From JBBDJB01 sp040880125 (GTDB lineage Bacteria; Planctomycetota; Planctomycetia; Pirellulales; JBBDJB01), in contig JBBDJB010000056.1 of NCBI GenBank assembly GCA_040880125.1, positions 174,365-238,364 of the forward strand: a stretch of DNA of 64,000 nucleotides, given 5' to 3'. The notes beneath the pieces are model-generated. The model was not told the origin of the DNA. It saw only the letters and a list, made by a program, of their open reading frames with translations, and did not search any database. Of this stretch, positions 24,975 through 37,972 are shown piece after piece. The position numbers were made by a program, and so were the translations under genes. Each line of letters begins with the position of its first letter. The stretch's first letter is position 1.

Positions 24975-26954
24975 ATGCATTTCCCTACGCTGCTGACCTT
25001 CGCCACGTTGGCGCCGCTTCTCTTGTCGTTGTCGACCGCTCGGGCTGAAGATACGCCCGCCGCCGAACCTTTCGAGATCCAACTCGTCGATTCGGAAACC
25101 GGCCGCGGCGTTCCGCTGGTGGAACTGACTACGGTCGATCAACGCCGCTTTTACACCGACAGTGCGGGACGGGTGGCGTTTCACGAACCGGGCTTGATGA
25201 ACCAGCGGGTGTTCTTCCAAGTCCGCAGCCACGGCTATACGTTTCCCAAGGACGGTTTCGGGATCCGCGGCCGGGCACTGGACGTCAAGCCCGGCGGAAC
25301 GGCTGCGCTCCAGGTCGAGCGTTTGAACATCGCCCAGCGGCTGTACCGCGTGACCGGGGCCGGCATTTACCGCGACAGCGTACTGTTGGGGCACCCGACG
25401 CCGCTGGCCAATCCGCTGCTCAACGCGAAGGTCACCGGATCCGACAGCGTCATGACTGCAGTTTACCGCGGCAAGCTGTATTGGTTCTGGGGCGACACCA
25501 ATCGGCCGGCATATCCGCTGGGCAATTTCCACGTGCCGGGGGCGACGTCGCAACTGCCCTCCCGCGGTGGACTGGATCCGGCCGAAGGCGTCGAGCTTTC
25601 CTATTTCGTCGGCGAAGATGGCTTCGCCAAAGAGACCTGCCGCATGGAGGGCGAGGGACCGACGTGGATCACTTGGCTGGCGGCGGTGACCGATGACGAG
25701 GGCCAGGAGCAACTGCTGGCCGGCTACGTGAAGATTCGAAATCCTTTGCAGGTCTATCGGCGCGGCGTCGCCCGTTTCGACGACGCCGAGCAGAGCTTCC
25801 GCCACGTCGCCGACTTCGAGGACGGCTCGCGCGGGCATACGCAGGGGCATACGTTTCGGTACCGCAGTGATGGGAAGGACTATATCTATTTCGGCTGGCC
25901 GTTTCCGCTCGTGCGGGCGCCCGCTCACGCCGAGCAACTTATCGATCCGGGCAGCTATGAAACCTTCACCTGTCTGCAGCCCGGCAGTGACATCCGCGAT
26001 GTGCAGTTGGACCGCCACGAAGACGGCCGCCTGCGCTACGACTGGAAGCGGAACACTCCGCCGGTGGGCCCGAAGGAGCAGAATGACCTGGTCGAGCGCG
26101 GGCTCGCCCAGCCGGACGAACTGCTGCTGCAATTGCGCGACGTCGAAACGGACAAGCCGATCTACGGTCACGCCGGATCGGTGTACTTCAATGAATTCCG
26201 CAACCGCTGGGTGATGATCGTCTGCGAGCTCGGCGGCACGTCGCAATTGGGCGAGATCTGGTATGCCGAGGCCGATACGCCGGTGGGGCCTTGGGCCTAT
26301 GCACGGAAGGTGGTCACCCACGACCAGTACAGCTTTTACAATCCCAAGCAGCATCCGGAATTCGATCAGGACGGCGGCCGGTTGATCTACTTCGAAGGCA
26401 CTTACACCCATTCATTCTCCGGCAATCCCGTTCAAACGCCGCTTTACGATTACAACCAGACGATGTACCGGCTCGATTTGACCGATCCGCGGATGGTTCT
26501 GCCGGTGCCAGTTTATCGCTACACTCGCGAGCAATCGCCCGGCCACTACGCCACGCGCGCCATGCTGCCGGGCGACGCGGCCGAGCGGGAGATCGATTTC
26601 TTCGCGCTCGATCAGCCGGGGCAAGGAGCGCAGCCGGTGGTGATGACCGCCGACGGTCCCGAGGCCGGCCGGCTGCGGTGCGTCGATGCCGCGCAGGTCG
26701 AGGCGAGCTCGGACGACGTCGCGTTTTATGCGATGCCGCCGGGGGCGGAGGCTATTTCGCCGGCGCTGGTGCCGCTCTTTGAGTACCTTGCTTCCGATGG
26801 GCAGCCGCCCCGGTACACGACCGACGATGCGTGGTCGCAACCCGGCTACGAACGCTCGCCCAAGCCGGTATGCCTCGTCTGGCGCACTGGGATGCGGCCG
26901 TCTCTGTTGGAACAGCTCGTTCATTTCGCATCGGGCCCGGGCGCCGCTCCGTAG
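24975..26954 (+). CDS. Large secreted protein, function unknown (propeller-like, glycoside hydrolase-like context)
   Basis: A 659-residue exported protein. Residues 1-26 are a Sec signal ending ARAEDT. About residues 30-125 resemble a carboxypeptidase-regulatory/SpaA-like beta sandwich (QLVDSETGRGVPLVELTTVD). The rest contains segments such as GKLYWFWGDTNRPAYPLGNF, YIYFGWPFPLVRAP, GSVYFNEFRNRWVMIV and GRLIYFEGTYTHSFSG. These look like the blades of five-bladed propellers found in glycoside hydrolase families 43/68 or DUF4185, but I cannot place catalytic residues. ATG 24975 starts the signal peptide. It is followed by the Rrf2 regulator promoter within 35 bases of its stop. Confidence 0.75.
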   Translation: MHFPTLLTFATLAPLLLSLSTARAEDTPAAEPFEIQLVDSETGRGVPLVELTTVDQRRFYTDSAGRVAFHEPGLMNQRVFFQVRSHGYTFPKDGFGIRGRALDVKPGGTAALQVERLNIAQRLYRVTGAGIYRDSVLLGHPTPLANPLLNAKVTGSDSVMTAVYRGKLYWFWGDTNRPAYPLGNFHVPGATSQLPSRGGLDPAEGVELSYFVGEDGFAKETCRMEGEGPTWITWLAAVTDDEGQEQLLAGYVKIRNPLQVYRRGVARFDDAEQSFRHVADFEDGSRGHTQGHTFRYRSDGKDYIYFGWPFPLVRAPAHAEQLIDPGSYETFTCLQPGSDIRDVQLDRHEDGRLRYDWKRNTPPVGPKEQNDLVERGLAQPDELLLQLRDVETDKPIYGHAGSVYFNEFRNRWVMIVCELGGTSQLGEIWYAEADTPVGPWAYARKVVTHDQYSFYNPKQHPEFDQDGGRLIYFEGTYTHSFSGNPVQTPLYDYNQTMYRLDLTDPRMVLPVPVYRYTREQSPGHYATRAMLPGDAAEREIDFFALDQPGQGAQPVVMTADGPEAGRLRCVDAAQVEASSDDVAFYAMPPGAEAISPALVPLFEYLASDGQPPRYTTDDAWSQPGYERSPKPVCLVWRTGMRPSLLEQLVHFASGPGAAP

Positions 26955-26986
26955 TGCGGAATCTTCGATTCTTCCCGAGCAGATGC

Positions 26987-27015
26987 TTGACACGCGCGGC
27001 GTGGCGGCCTAAAAT
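26987..27015 (+). promoter_or_regulatory. Near-consensus sigma-70-type promoter of the Rrf2 regulator gene
   Basis: TTGACA (26987-26992), a 17-base spacer and TAAAAT (27010-27015) match the consensus at 11 of 12 positions. It reads toward the regulator gene that begins at 27056. Such a match is rare in this GC-rich background. Confidence 0.7.
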
Positions 27016-27044
27016 ACGCATCCGACGTTCGTATTATGCGTATT
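27013..27044. promoter_or_regulatory. Probable autoregulatory operator of the Rrf2 regulator
   Basis: A perfect nine-base inverted repeat AATACGCAT (27013-27021) and ATGCGTATT (27036-27044) with a 14-base spacer overlaps the -10 box and the expected transcription start. A second half site CGTATT (27030-27035) lies directly before the right arm, also complementary to the AATACG of the left arm. Its position suits repression by the dimeric regulator encoded just downstream. AAGGA (27045-27049) is the ribosome site. Confidence 0.6.
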
Positions 27045-27055
27045 AAGGACCTGCC

Positions 27056-27481
27056 GTGCGCCTTTCCCTCCATACCGACTACGCACTTCGCACGTTGATG
27101 TACCTGGCCTGCGCGGCCGAGCGCAGTACGGCGGCGGAAGTCGCCGCGTTTTACGGTATCTCCGCCCACCATGTTTCCAAGGTGGTCCATCGGCTGGTCA
27201 AGCTTCGCCTGGTCCGCAGCATCCGCGGCCTGGGCGGCGGAATCGAACTCGGCCGGTCGCCCGGCGAAATTAACGTCGGCGCGGTGATCGAGGCGTTCGA
27301 GGGCAGCATGCATCTGCTGGACTGCGTCGATACGGAAAACGTCTGCCGCATCCAACCGTTCTGCAAGCTGCGCAGCGTGCTGGCCGAAGCCGAACAAGTG
27401 CAGCGAACGTACCTGTACAGCGTCTCGCTGCAGGATGTGGTCCCGCGGCCGCGCGAGATGCAGCGAGTGGTTCTCGCCTGA
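27056..27481 (+). CDS. Rrf2-family transcriptional regulator (NsrR/IscR-like)
   Basis: A 141-residue winged-helix repressor. The N-terminus MRLSLHTDYALRTLMYLAC is the family signature, followed by the recognition helix region ISAHHVSKVVHRL and the wing RSIRGLGGGIELGRSP. Three cysteines are placed as for an iron-sulfur cluster (DCVDTENVCRIQPFCKL; spacing 7 and 5), as in NO-sensing NsrR, so control by NO, oxygen or redox state is likely. The start is GTG 27056 with AAGGA seven bases upstream. A perfect inverted repeat overlaps its promoter. The next gene, 75 bases downstream, encodes a c-type heme DUF3365 protein and is the obvious target. Confidence 0.93.
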   Translation: MRLSLHTDYALRTLMYLACAAERSTAAEVAAFYGISAHHVSKVVHRLVKLRLVRSIRGLGGGIELGRSPGEINVGAVIEAFEGSMHLLDCVDTENVCRIQPFCKLRSVLAEAEQVQRTYLYSVSLQDVVPRPREMQRVVLA

Positions 27482-27556
27482 ACGGCATCCCGTTTTCGCG
27501 ATCGACTCCCACCCTGACAAAACACCCCGCCTCTCCCACTTCGACAGGAGCCTGTC

Positions 27557-28117
27557 ATGAAGCGCAACACGATCTGGTTTGCCGTTCTCGCCGTCGTTGC
27601 CACTGGGGCGGCGCTGCACTTTGTCACACTTCCGGCAACCGCCCAAGAGGAGGCGGCCGCCCAAGAAGAAGCCGGCAAGCCGGAAGACGCGGCCATCGGC
27701 CGGGCGCGGAAGACGGTGCGCATGCTGGACGACGTCTACAAGCAGACCGTCGTATTGATCACCGACAAGTACGTCCACGATGAAGACGACTTTCCCGCCG
27801 GCAGCGCCGCGGTTGCGCTATTCGACGCCATCAGCAAAAAGGGATGGCACCAGGTGCGGCTGATCGACGTCACGGGCCAGCCGTACGACCCGAAGAACGT
27901 CGCTCGCGACGAGTTCGAAAAGGCGGGCGTCAAGCAGCTCCAGGCCGGCAAGGACTACTACGAGCAGGTCGAGCAGCGTGACGGGAAGCCTCACCTGCGG
28001 GCGTTAACGCCGGTGCCGGTCGTGATGGAGAAGTGCATCATGTGCCACGCCCATTACGAGGACGCCAAGCCGGGCGCCGCCATCGGGGCGATCAGCTATA
28101 GCATACCGATCGAGTAG
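27557..28117 (+). CDS. Exported c-type heme protein with Tll0287-like (DUF3365) domain
   Basis: A 186-residue protein with a Sec signal (about residues 1-30, ending ATAQEE) and a Tll0287-like/DUF3365 domain, a PAS-like fold found in heme-based sensors. One heme-attachment motif CIMCH is at residues 160-164. The mature start is rich in alanine and glutamate. It is preceded by a good ribosome site (ACAGGAG) and follows the Rrf2 regulator. A role in sensing or buffering NO or redox changes outside the cytoplasm fits the context but is inference. Confidence 0.87.
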   Translation: MKRNTIWFAVLAVVATGAALHFVTLPATAQEEAAAQEEAGKPEDAAIGRARKTVRMLDDVYKQTVVLITDKYVHDEDDFPAGSAAVALFDAISKKGWHQVRLIDVTGQPYDPKNVARDEFEKAGVKQLQAGKDYYEQVEQRDGKPHLRALTPVPVVMEKCIMCHAHYEDAKPGAAIGAISYSIPIE

Positions 28118-28154
28118 CGGCTCGCGCACAGCATACCGCCACTGACGCGGTGTC

Positions 28155-28634
28155 TTGCAAATCGAGTGGAAACGCCACGGCGGGCCGCTACAATGGCGGC
28201 TCGGTGCATGGTCCGCAAGCCCCTCGCGCAGGTCACCGCCCCACGTGTCGCCGCCTCGTTCTGATCGAATCCCGCCGTCGCAGCGCGATCCCGTGTACGT
28301 TCACGGCCGTCGCGAGGCCGTCGTCATCCTTGCCGTTTGGGCGACGTGCCTGATTTGGACGGTCGGCACCTCGTACGCCCTGGGATACGGCGCGCCGACC
28401 GGTGCGGTAGAGACGATCTGGGGCATCCCCCACTGGGTGTTCTGGGGAGTTCTGGTGCCGTGGGTCGCGGCCACCGTGTTCAGCCTGGTCTTTAGTCTCG
28501 GCTTTATGGCGGACGACGACCTGGGCGAAGCGCTGGACGATGTGGGCGTCGACGGGGCAGACGTTGACGAGGCGGACGTCAACGAAGCGGCTGCCACCGC
28601 GCGAGACCGGCCGGAGAAAGGCGGCTCGCCATGA
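28155..28634 (+). CDS. YhdT-like (DUF997) small membrane protein, symporter partner
   Basis: A small protein with two hydrophobic segments, EAVVILAVWATCLIWTVG and HWVFWGVLVPWVAATVFS, separated by a GIPHWVFWG motif typical of YhdT/DUF997. That family is encoded directly before PanF-type sodium symporters. The C-terminus is strongly acidic with AD/VD repeats (DDVGVDGADVDEADVNEA). The first 30-46 residues of the longest frame are basic and low-complexity, so the true start may be GTG 28245 or GTG 28293. The stop codon overlaps the start of the symporter gene by four bases, so the two are translationally coupled. Confidence 0.75.
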   Translation: MQIEWKRHGGPLQWRLGAWSASPSRRSPPHVSPPRSDRIPPSQRDPVYVHGRREAVVILAVWATCLIWTVGTSYALGYGAPTGAVETIWGIPHWVFWGVLVPWVAATVFSLVFSLGFMADDDLGEALDDVGVDGADVDEADVNEAAATARDRPEKGGSP

Positions 28635-30634
28635 GCTTCTCGCCGGTTTGCCACACGATGCAGTTGGCGATTCTCTCGCCGGCCAACTCTTTCGCGCTTC
28701 TCGGCCAAACCCGCGGCACCGCCAACTCGGCGCTGTTGACGTTTTTCGGCTACACGCTGGCGGTGTTTCTGCTCGCCTGGTTTTCGCACCAGGTGCTCGC
28801 GAAGCGGCGCTTCATGAGCGAGTACTTCCTGGGCAGCCGCGGACTGGGCGTTCTGGCGCTAACCCTCACGTACGGGGCCACCAGCGCCTCGGCCGGATCC
28901 TTCGCCGGCTTTCCCGCACTGATCTACGCCCACGGTTGGATCCTGGCGCTGTGGATCGCCAGCTATATGATTGTGCCCTTGTGCGGCATGGGCCTGTTCG
29001 GCAAGCGGCTCAATCAGGTGGCGCGGAAGACCGGCTCGATCACCATCCCGGACGTGCTGCGCGAACGGTTCGAAAGCCGCAGCATCGCGATCCTTTCGAC
29101 AATGCTGATCATCCTCATGCTGTCGGTGTACTTGATACCGCAGTTCAAGGCGGCGGGGCTGATTCTCAAGGCCCTGCTGGCCGACGTGGGCCTGCTGCAC
29201 CGCGCGGCGGTGGTTGTGGCGGCGTGGACCGACGGCGTTCCCTTTTTGCATGGCGTCGATCCGGAGTATCTGATCTGCCTGGGCTGCTTCGCGGCGCTGA
29301 CAATCGTGTATACGACTTTCGGCGGCTTTCGCGCGGTGGTGTGGACCGACGTGTTGCAAGGTTTCGTGATGCTCTTCGGCGTGGTGGCGATGCTCGTCTT
29401 GGCGCTCTCGCAGGTCGGCGGATTGAGCCGCGCCACCGAAAAGCTCTCGGCGATGACTCCGCCGGAACTCATCACGCTGGAGTATCGTTCCTCGCAGCCC
29501 GCGCCGACCGCGGGGTACCGCATTGCCGACGACGTCTGGTTTACGATGGGCAGCGACGGCCTGCGTCCGCGACTGTACCGGACGAACGAGGTCGGCGTGA
29601 TTCCGCCCGGCCAGACGGTCTCCGGCGAGGTCAAGGCGGTTCGCATTACTACGCCCGAGGAAGTCGATCGCATCATACAGCAGTATGACGTGCCGACCGG
29701 CTTTCCCTGGGCCGACCCAGTCACGGTCGAGATTGTCGACCACCAGAACTACCGGTACGGAGCGGATCAGCCTGGCGTGTATGTCTCCGGGCCGGGACCG
29801 TCGCCGTCGAGCGATGGCGGCTTTCTGCCGCTGGGGCTGGCGGTGTCGTTCTTCTTCTTTTGGGCCCTTTCCGGAACCGGACAGCCTGGCAACATGGTCC
29901 GCCTGATGGCGTTCGATACCTCGCGCACGCTGCGCCGGTCGATCGGCATGCTGTCGATCTACTTCGGGCTGATCTACTTTCCGCTGGTGATCATTTTCTG
30001 CTGTGCTCGGGTGCTTTCGCCGGGCTTGGACCAGACGCCCGACCGCATTATGCCGGTGATGGCGTTTTCGCTGTCGGCCGCCGCGGACATGCCGTGGCTG
30101 GCCGGGCTGCTGGTGGCCGCGCCGTTCGCCGCCGCCATGTCCACCGTCGACAGCTTCATGCTGATGATCTCTTCGGCCGTGGTGCGGGACGTCTATCAGC
30201 GAAACATCAATCCCGGGGCGTCCGAGCGAACCATCAAGGTGCTCAGCTACATCTGCACGCTGGTCGTGGGGCTGGCGGCCATGTTTGGAGCCATCAATCC
30301 TCCGCGCTTCTTGCAGATCCTGATCGTATTCACCGGCGGCGGACTGGCCGCAGGCTTTTTGTTTCCCATGGCACTGGCCCTGTATTGGCCGCGATTCAAC
30401 TTGAAGGGCGCCCTCAGTTCGATGGTGCTGGGCATCGTCACCTACATTGGGCTCTACATCGGCGGCTTTGTCTATTATGGCCGCACCGATCCGCTGGAGC
30501 CGCTCTCGCTGCATCCGCTGATCTGGGGCTTTGCGGCTTCGGCCATCGCCGGCGTGGTGGTCAGCCTGTCGACGGCTCCACCTCCGGCACACTTGGTGAA
30601 GAAGTTCTTCCATCGCGACGATGGCGGGAAGTAA
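28631..30634 (+). CDS. Sodium:solute symporter (PanF-like, SSS family)
   Basis: A 667-residue membrane transporter of the sodium:solute symporter family with about 13 membrane segments. Recognisable are the substrate/sodium-site region LTYGATSASAGSFAGFP, GSITIPDVLRERF and IVYTTFGGFRAVVWTDVLQG. A long hydrophilic insert of about 120 residues follows (between the segments around residues 260 and 400), and then GNMVRLMAF and AAAMSTVDSFMLMISSAVVRD. The insert is longer than in E. coli PanF. It overlaps the YhdT-like gene by four bases, the classical yhdT-panF arrangement. The substrate is not certain; pantothenate is one possibility. Confidence 0.9.
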   Translation: MSFSPVCHTMQLAILSPANSFALLGQTRGTANSALLTFFGYTLAVFLLAWFSHQVLAKRRFMSEYFLGSRGLGVLALTLTYGATSASAGSFAGFPALIYAHGWILALWIASYMIVPLCGMGLFGKRLNQVARKTGSITIPDVLRERFESRSIAILSTMLIILMLSVYLIPQFKAAGLILKALLADVGLLHRAAVVVAAWTDGVPFLHGVDPEYLICLGCFAALTIVYTTFGGFRAVVWTDVLQGFVMLFGVVAMLVLALSQVGGLSRATEKLSAMTPPELITLEYRSSQPAPTAGYRIADDVWFTMGSDGLRPRLYRTNEVGVIPPGQTVSGEVKAVRITTPEEVDRIIQQYDVPTGFPWADPVTVEIVDHQNYRYGADQPGVYVSGPGPSPSSDGGFLPLGLAVSFFFFWALSGTGQPGNMVRLMAFDTSRTLRRSIGMLSIYFGLIYFPLVIIFCCARVLSPGLDQTPDRIMPVMAFSLSAAADMPWLAGLLVAAPFAAAMSTVDSFMLMISSAVVRDVYQRNINPGASERTIKVLSYICTLVVGLAAMFGAINPPRFLQILIVFTGGGLAAGFLFPMALALYWPRFNLKGALSSMVLGIVTYIGLYIGGFVYYGRTDPLEPLSLHPLIWGFAASAIAGVVVSLSTAPPPAHLVKKFFHRDDGGK

Positions 30635-30661
30635 TGCGGGGGGCGGGAACCGGGGTCCGAG

Positions 30662-35413
<4,752 letters not shown>

Positions 35414-35664
35414 ACGTATATCCTATCCGGCTGGCGGCGAGCCCGTCACGGGCAGTCGCCGCGGGGCCCGGGAGTGCGGTCACCCCAGGTGGCCCCCCTT
35501 GGTTGGCTGTCGATAAGGACGCGTTTGCTGGGGGGCTCCATGATGTCCAATAGGACGCCGCCCAGACCGCCCTGCCGGCGCAGCACGCCCCTCGGTTGAC
35601 CGGTGGCACCCGGAGCAGCGACACTTCAGTGGTCCTGGGGCCATTTCCTCCTCCTGCATCTGCC

Positions 35665-36498
35665 ATGCCTGTCTCGGCTCACTGTCCCGATGGTCACCTG
35701 GTCCGCGGCCCCAGTTCCATGGCCGGGCAGTTGCTTCGCTGTCCAACGTGTCGGGCGCTGGTGCGGTTACCCAATCTCGGCGAGGGCGATGTCACATCCG
35801 CTGCGGCCTCGGCGGATCGCGAGAAGCCGCGGCAGACGTCAAGTGAACCTCCGCCGGAGGATGATCCGGTGCGGGCCGCCAAACGGCGGCGGTGGGAGCG
35901 GGCTGGCGATGCGGAGATGCTGCCGGACTTCGACTTCGAGGTTCCCGACGAACCGGACGGCAACCGCGTGGCGGACGTAACCGAAATCGAAGAACCCTCT
36001 CCCCAGTCCCCGCTCTGGGAGGGAGAGGGAGCTGATGCGCCGTACCGGATTGAGCCGCAGTGGCGACAGACGGCGTATCTGCTGGCCGGAGTGGCCGCGC
36101 TGCTGGCGGTGGTTACCTCCGCGCCGGCGCTACCCCGCGTGGCGGCCGGCGGTGCGCCGGCATGGTCGCAACTGGTGATCGGAGTCGCCCTTCTGCAACT
36201 GGCGTACGGACTGTGGTTGGCGCTGTTGCCCCATTGGGCGAGCGTTCGGGTGCTGGTGTGGGTCAGCGGTGCGATCGCCGCGCTTTACGCGGCCGGTATG
36301 GCGGTGGCGCTGTGGGCGCCGCCGGGTGCGACGCTGCCGCTCGATCTGAGCGACCTGCGGCAGACGGCCGGCGGGCGGATCGCCATGTGGTGCGGCGTAG
36401 TGATCCTCGCGACGGCCAGTTATGCGTACGCCTGCGGGATTGCGGGGGCGAATTGGCGCCGGGCGTATCTGCGGGAGGCGGGCTTGCAGAACAACTAG
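35665..36498 (+). CDS. Zn-ribbon membrane protein with in-frame repeat, function unknown
   Basis: A 277-residue protein. The N-terminus carries a probable zinc ribbon (CPDGH and CPTC, about 20 residues apart), followed by a charged, proline-rich linker. Four hydrophobic segments follow in the C-terminal half (LLAGVAALLAVV; LVIGVALLQLAYGLWLALL; VLVWVSGAIAALYAAGMAVAL; MWCGVVILATASYAYACGI). The linker contains a copy of the CCTCTCCC/GGGAGAGG repeat, read as PSPQSPLWEGEG. ATG 35665 was chosen because the zinc ribbon begins there; the frame is open to 35596. The stop codon directly touches the MITE-like element. Confidence 0.72.
   Translation: MPVSAHCPDGHLVRGPSSMAGQLLRCPTCRALVRLPNLGEGDVTSAAASADREKPRQTSSEPPPEDDPVRAAKRRRWERAGDAEMLPDFDFEVPDEPDGNRVADVTEIEEPSPQSPLWEGEGADAPYRIEPQWRQTAYLLAGVAALLAVVTSAPALPRVAAGGAPAWSQLVIGVALLQLAYGLWLALLPHWASVRVLVWVSGAIAALYAAGMAVALWAPPGATLPLDLSDLRQTAGGRIAMWCGVVILATASYAYACGIAGANWRRAYLREAGLQNN
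35994..36031 (+). repeat. Dispersed repeat, CCTCTCCC/GGGAGAGG family, inside a coding sequence (copy 3)
   Basis: A 38-base unit with identical ends to the copy at 33569, here in the opposite relation to its host frame, and read in the linker of the Zn-ribbon membrane protein. Confidence 0.85.
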
Positions 36499-36499
36499 G

Positions 36500-36658
36500 G
36501 TCCGCTGTCAGAGTGTGAATTTTTCAATCAAAGGTGGGGACAGCAATGCTTGCGGCCGCTATCTGTTGTGCGAGTACTTCGACGCCAGCACGCCGTATAG
36601 TTTCCTTTTGATCAAAATATGGTTGGTCGGCCAATTTATTCACACTCTGTGTCCGGAC
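36500..36658. mobile_element. MITE-like element with about 21-bp imperfect terminal inverted repeats
   Basis: The left end GTCCG.. ..CAGAGTGTGAAT (36500-36520) and right end ATTCACACTCTG.. ..CGGAC (36638-36658) are complementary at 17 of 21 positions, including a perfect 12-base block. The 117 bases between them are richer in A and T than the flanks and encode nothing. A third copy of the end sits at 63895-63915 with 19 of 21 identities. There is no transposase. Confidence 0.6.
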
Positions 36659-36721
36659 AAACTTTCGGCCTTGAAATCGCCGTCGCAGCGGACCTACTTG
36701 TTTGCAAGGGTCGAAAGAGCG

Positions 36722-36751
36722 CGGCGGGACAAGCTCGCCGTGGCACCCGGC
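36722..36751 (-). repeat. Dispersed repeat, GTGCCACGGCGGG hairpin family (copy 2)
   Basis: The reverse complement of these 30 bases matches 16692-16721 with one difference. It lies between the MITE-like element and the end of the exchanger gene. Confidence 0.8.
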
Positions 36752-36787
36752 GGACCGCCTTTCGGCGTGCAATCCGCGCAGCGGATC

Positions 36788-37798
36788 TTACATCGCGCCG
36801 ACGAAGTAGAGCGACGTCAGCGCGGCGATCACCAACACGATGACCAGGGCGGCGTCGGGTTCGATCATCCAGTAACGCTTTTCTTCCTGGTAGAGCAGGC
36901 CAAGTACGGCGACCATCGTCACCAGGATCACCCAGGCGGCGGTGATCGCATGATGCGGTGAGATGTTCGCGTACAACGGCTGGTCGTAAAGCAGATCGAC
37001 CGGCACCAGGATGATCATGTTGAAGACGTTGCTGCCGAAGACATTGCCGACGGCCATGTCGAAGGCGCGCAGCCGCACCGCTGCCAGGGTGGTGACGACC
37101 TCCGGCAGGGAGGTGCTCAGCGCGACCATGGTGGTGCCGACAAAGGTCTGACCCAGGCCGCTACGTGCGGCGAGCGTCTCGGCCGAGCCGACCAGAAACG
37201 GAACCACGCCGAAGATCACCGCTGCGCCCAGCACGTACTTGGCCAAATCACCGCGGAGGGTGTAGCCCTCGGCCATCTTCTCTTCGGCGTGTAGCGCCGC
37301 CGGGCTGAGCGTTCGCTGCAGAAAGCGCTGCTGCAGATAGATCAGCCGCAGGGCAAATCCGTAGGCGATCACCAGCGCAATCGAGCCGATCCCGATGCGG
37401 CCCGCGATGCTCCACTCCGGCCGCAGCAGAATGAACAGCAGCACGATGGCGGTCATGATGACCGCGGCGCCGGCGGTGAGTGTGTTGGCGGCCGCCGATT
37501 TGGAGAGCATCTGCCCTCGCGAGTAGAAGCTCAAATCAAGAATGGCCAGCAGCAGCAGATTCATCAAACTGCTGCCGAGCAGATCGCCCACCGTCAGGTT
37601 GGGCAGTCCTTGCAAGGCGGCGTTGCAGCCGATGGCCAGTTCCGGCAGCGATGTGGCCATGGCCAGCAAAATCATCCCGGCCAGTGTGCGACCGATGCCC
37701 AGATGTTCGGCCAGCCGGTCGGTCGCCCGGGTGAGAAAGGTGCCGGCGACGATGACAACTGCCGCGGTAACAAAGAATTGAAGCAGCGGTACGGTCAC
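36788..37798 (-). CDS. Calcium/sodium antiporter (CaCA family, YrbG-like)
   Basis: A 336-residue membrane protein with the duplicated alpha repeats of the calcium:cation antiporter family. These are LLAMATSLPELAIGCNAALQG with GDLLGSSLMNLLL in the first half, and MVALSTSLPEVVTTLAAVR with GNVFGSNVFNMIIL in the second. The acidic residues of both SLPE motifs that bind calcium are present. About ten membrane segments are separated by a short cytoplasmic loop with HAEEKMAEG. It should export calcium, or another cation, in exchange for sodium or protons. The gene is 174 bases downstream of the copper-storage gene on the same strand. Confidence 0.92.
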   Translation of the reverse strand: MTVPLLQFFVTAAVVIVAGTFLTRATDRLAEHLGIGRTLAGMILLAMATSLPELAIGCNAALQGLPNLTVGDLLGSSLMNLLLLAILDLSFYSRGQMLSKSAAANTLTAGAAVIMTAIVLLFILLRPEWSIAGRIGIGSIALVIAYGFALRLIYLQQRFLQRTLSPAALHAEEKMAEGYTLRGDLAKYVLGAAVIFGVVPFLVGSAETLAARSGLGQTFVGTTMVALSTSLPEVVTTLAAVRLRAFDMAVGNVFGSNVFNMIILVPVDLLYDQPLYANISPHHAITAAWVILVTMVAVLGLLYQEEKRYWMIEPDAALVIVLVIAALTSLYFVGAM

Positions 37799-37972
37799 AC
37801 GGCGGCCCCCTTACGGGCAGGGATCTACGGCCGGCTCGCGCGTCGCGGGTTCGCCGGCCAGGGTCCATTTGCCGCGTCAAGGTACCAGCCCCCCGGTGGG
37901 TTCACAAGATGCGGGGGGCCGCACCGCGGGGGCGGCAGTTTGGCCGGTGAAGTTGGCCGGTGAAGAGGGTGC

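Noticed and set aside
24870..26411. A 513-codon open frame opposite the large secreted protein
   Set aside because: It has no start signal, signal peptide or domain and mirrors codon bias of the real gene.
28859..30613. A 584-codon open frame on the minus strand opposite the sodium symporter gene
   Set aside because: Its translation is rich in His, Arg and Gln without hydrophobic cores or motifs. It is the mirror of a GC-rich gene with a clear family match.
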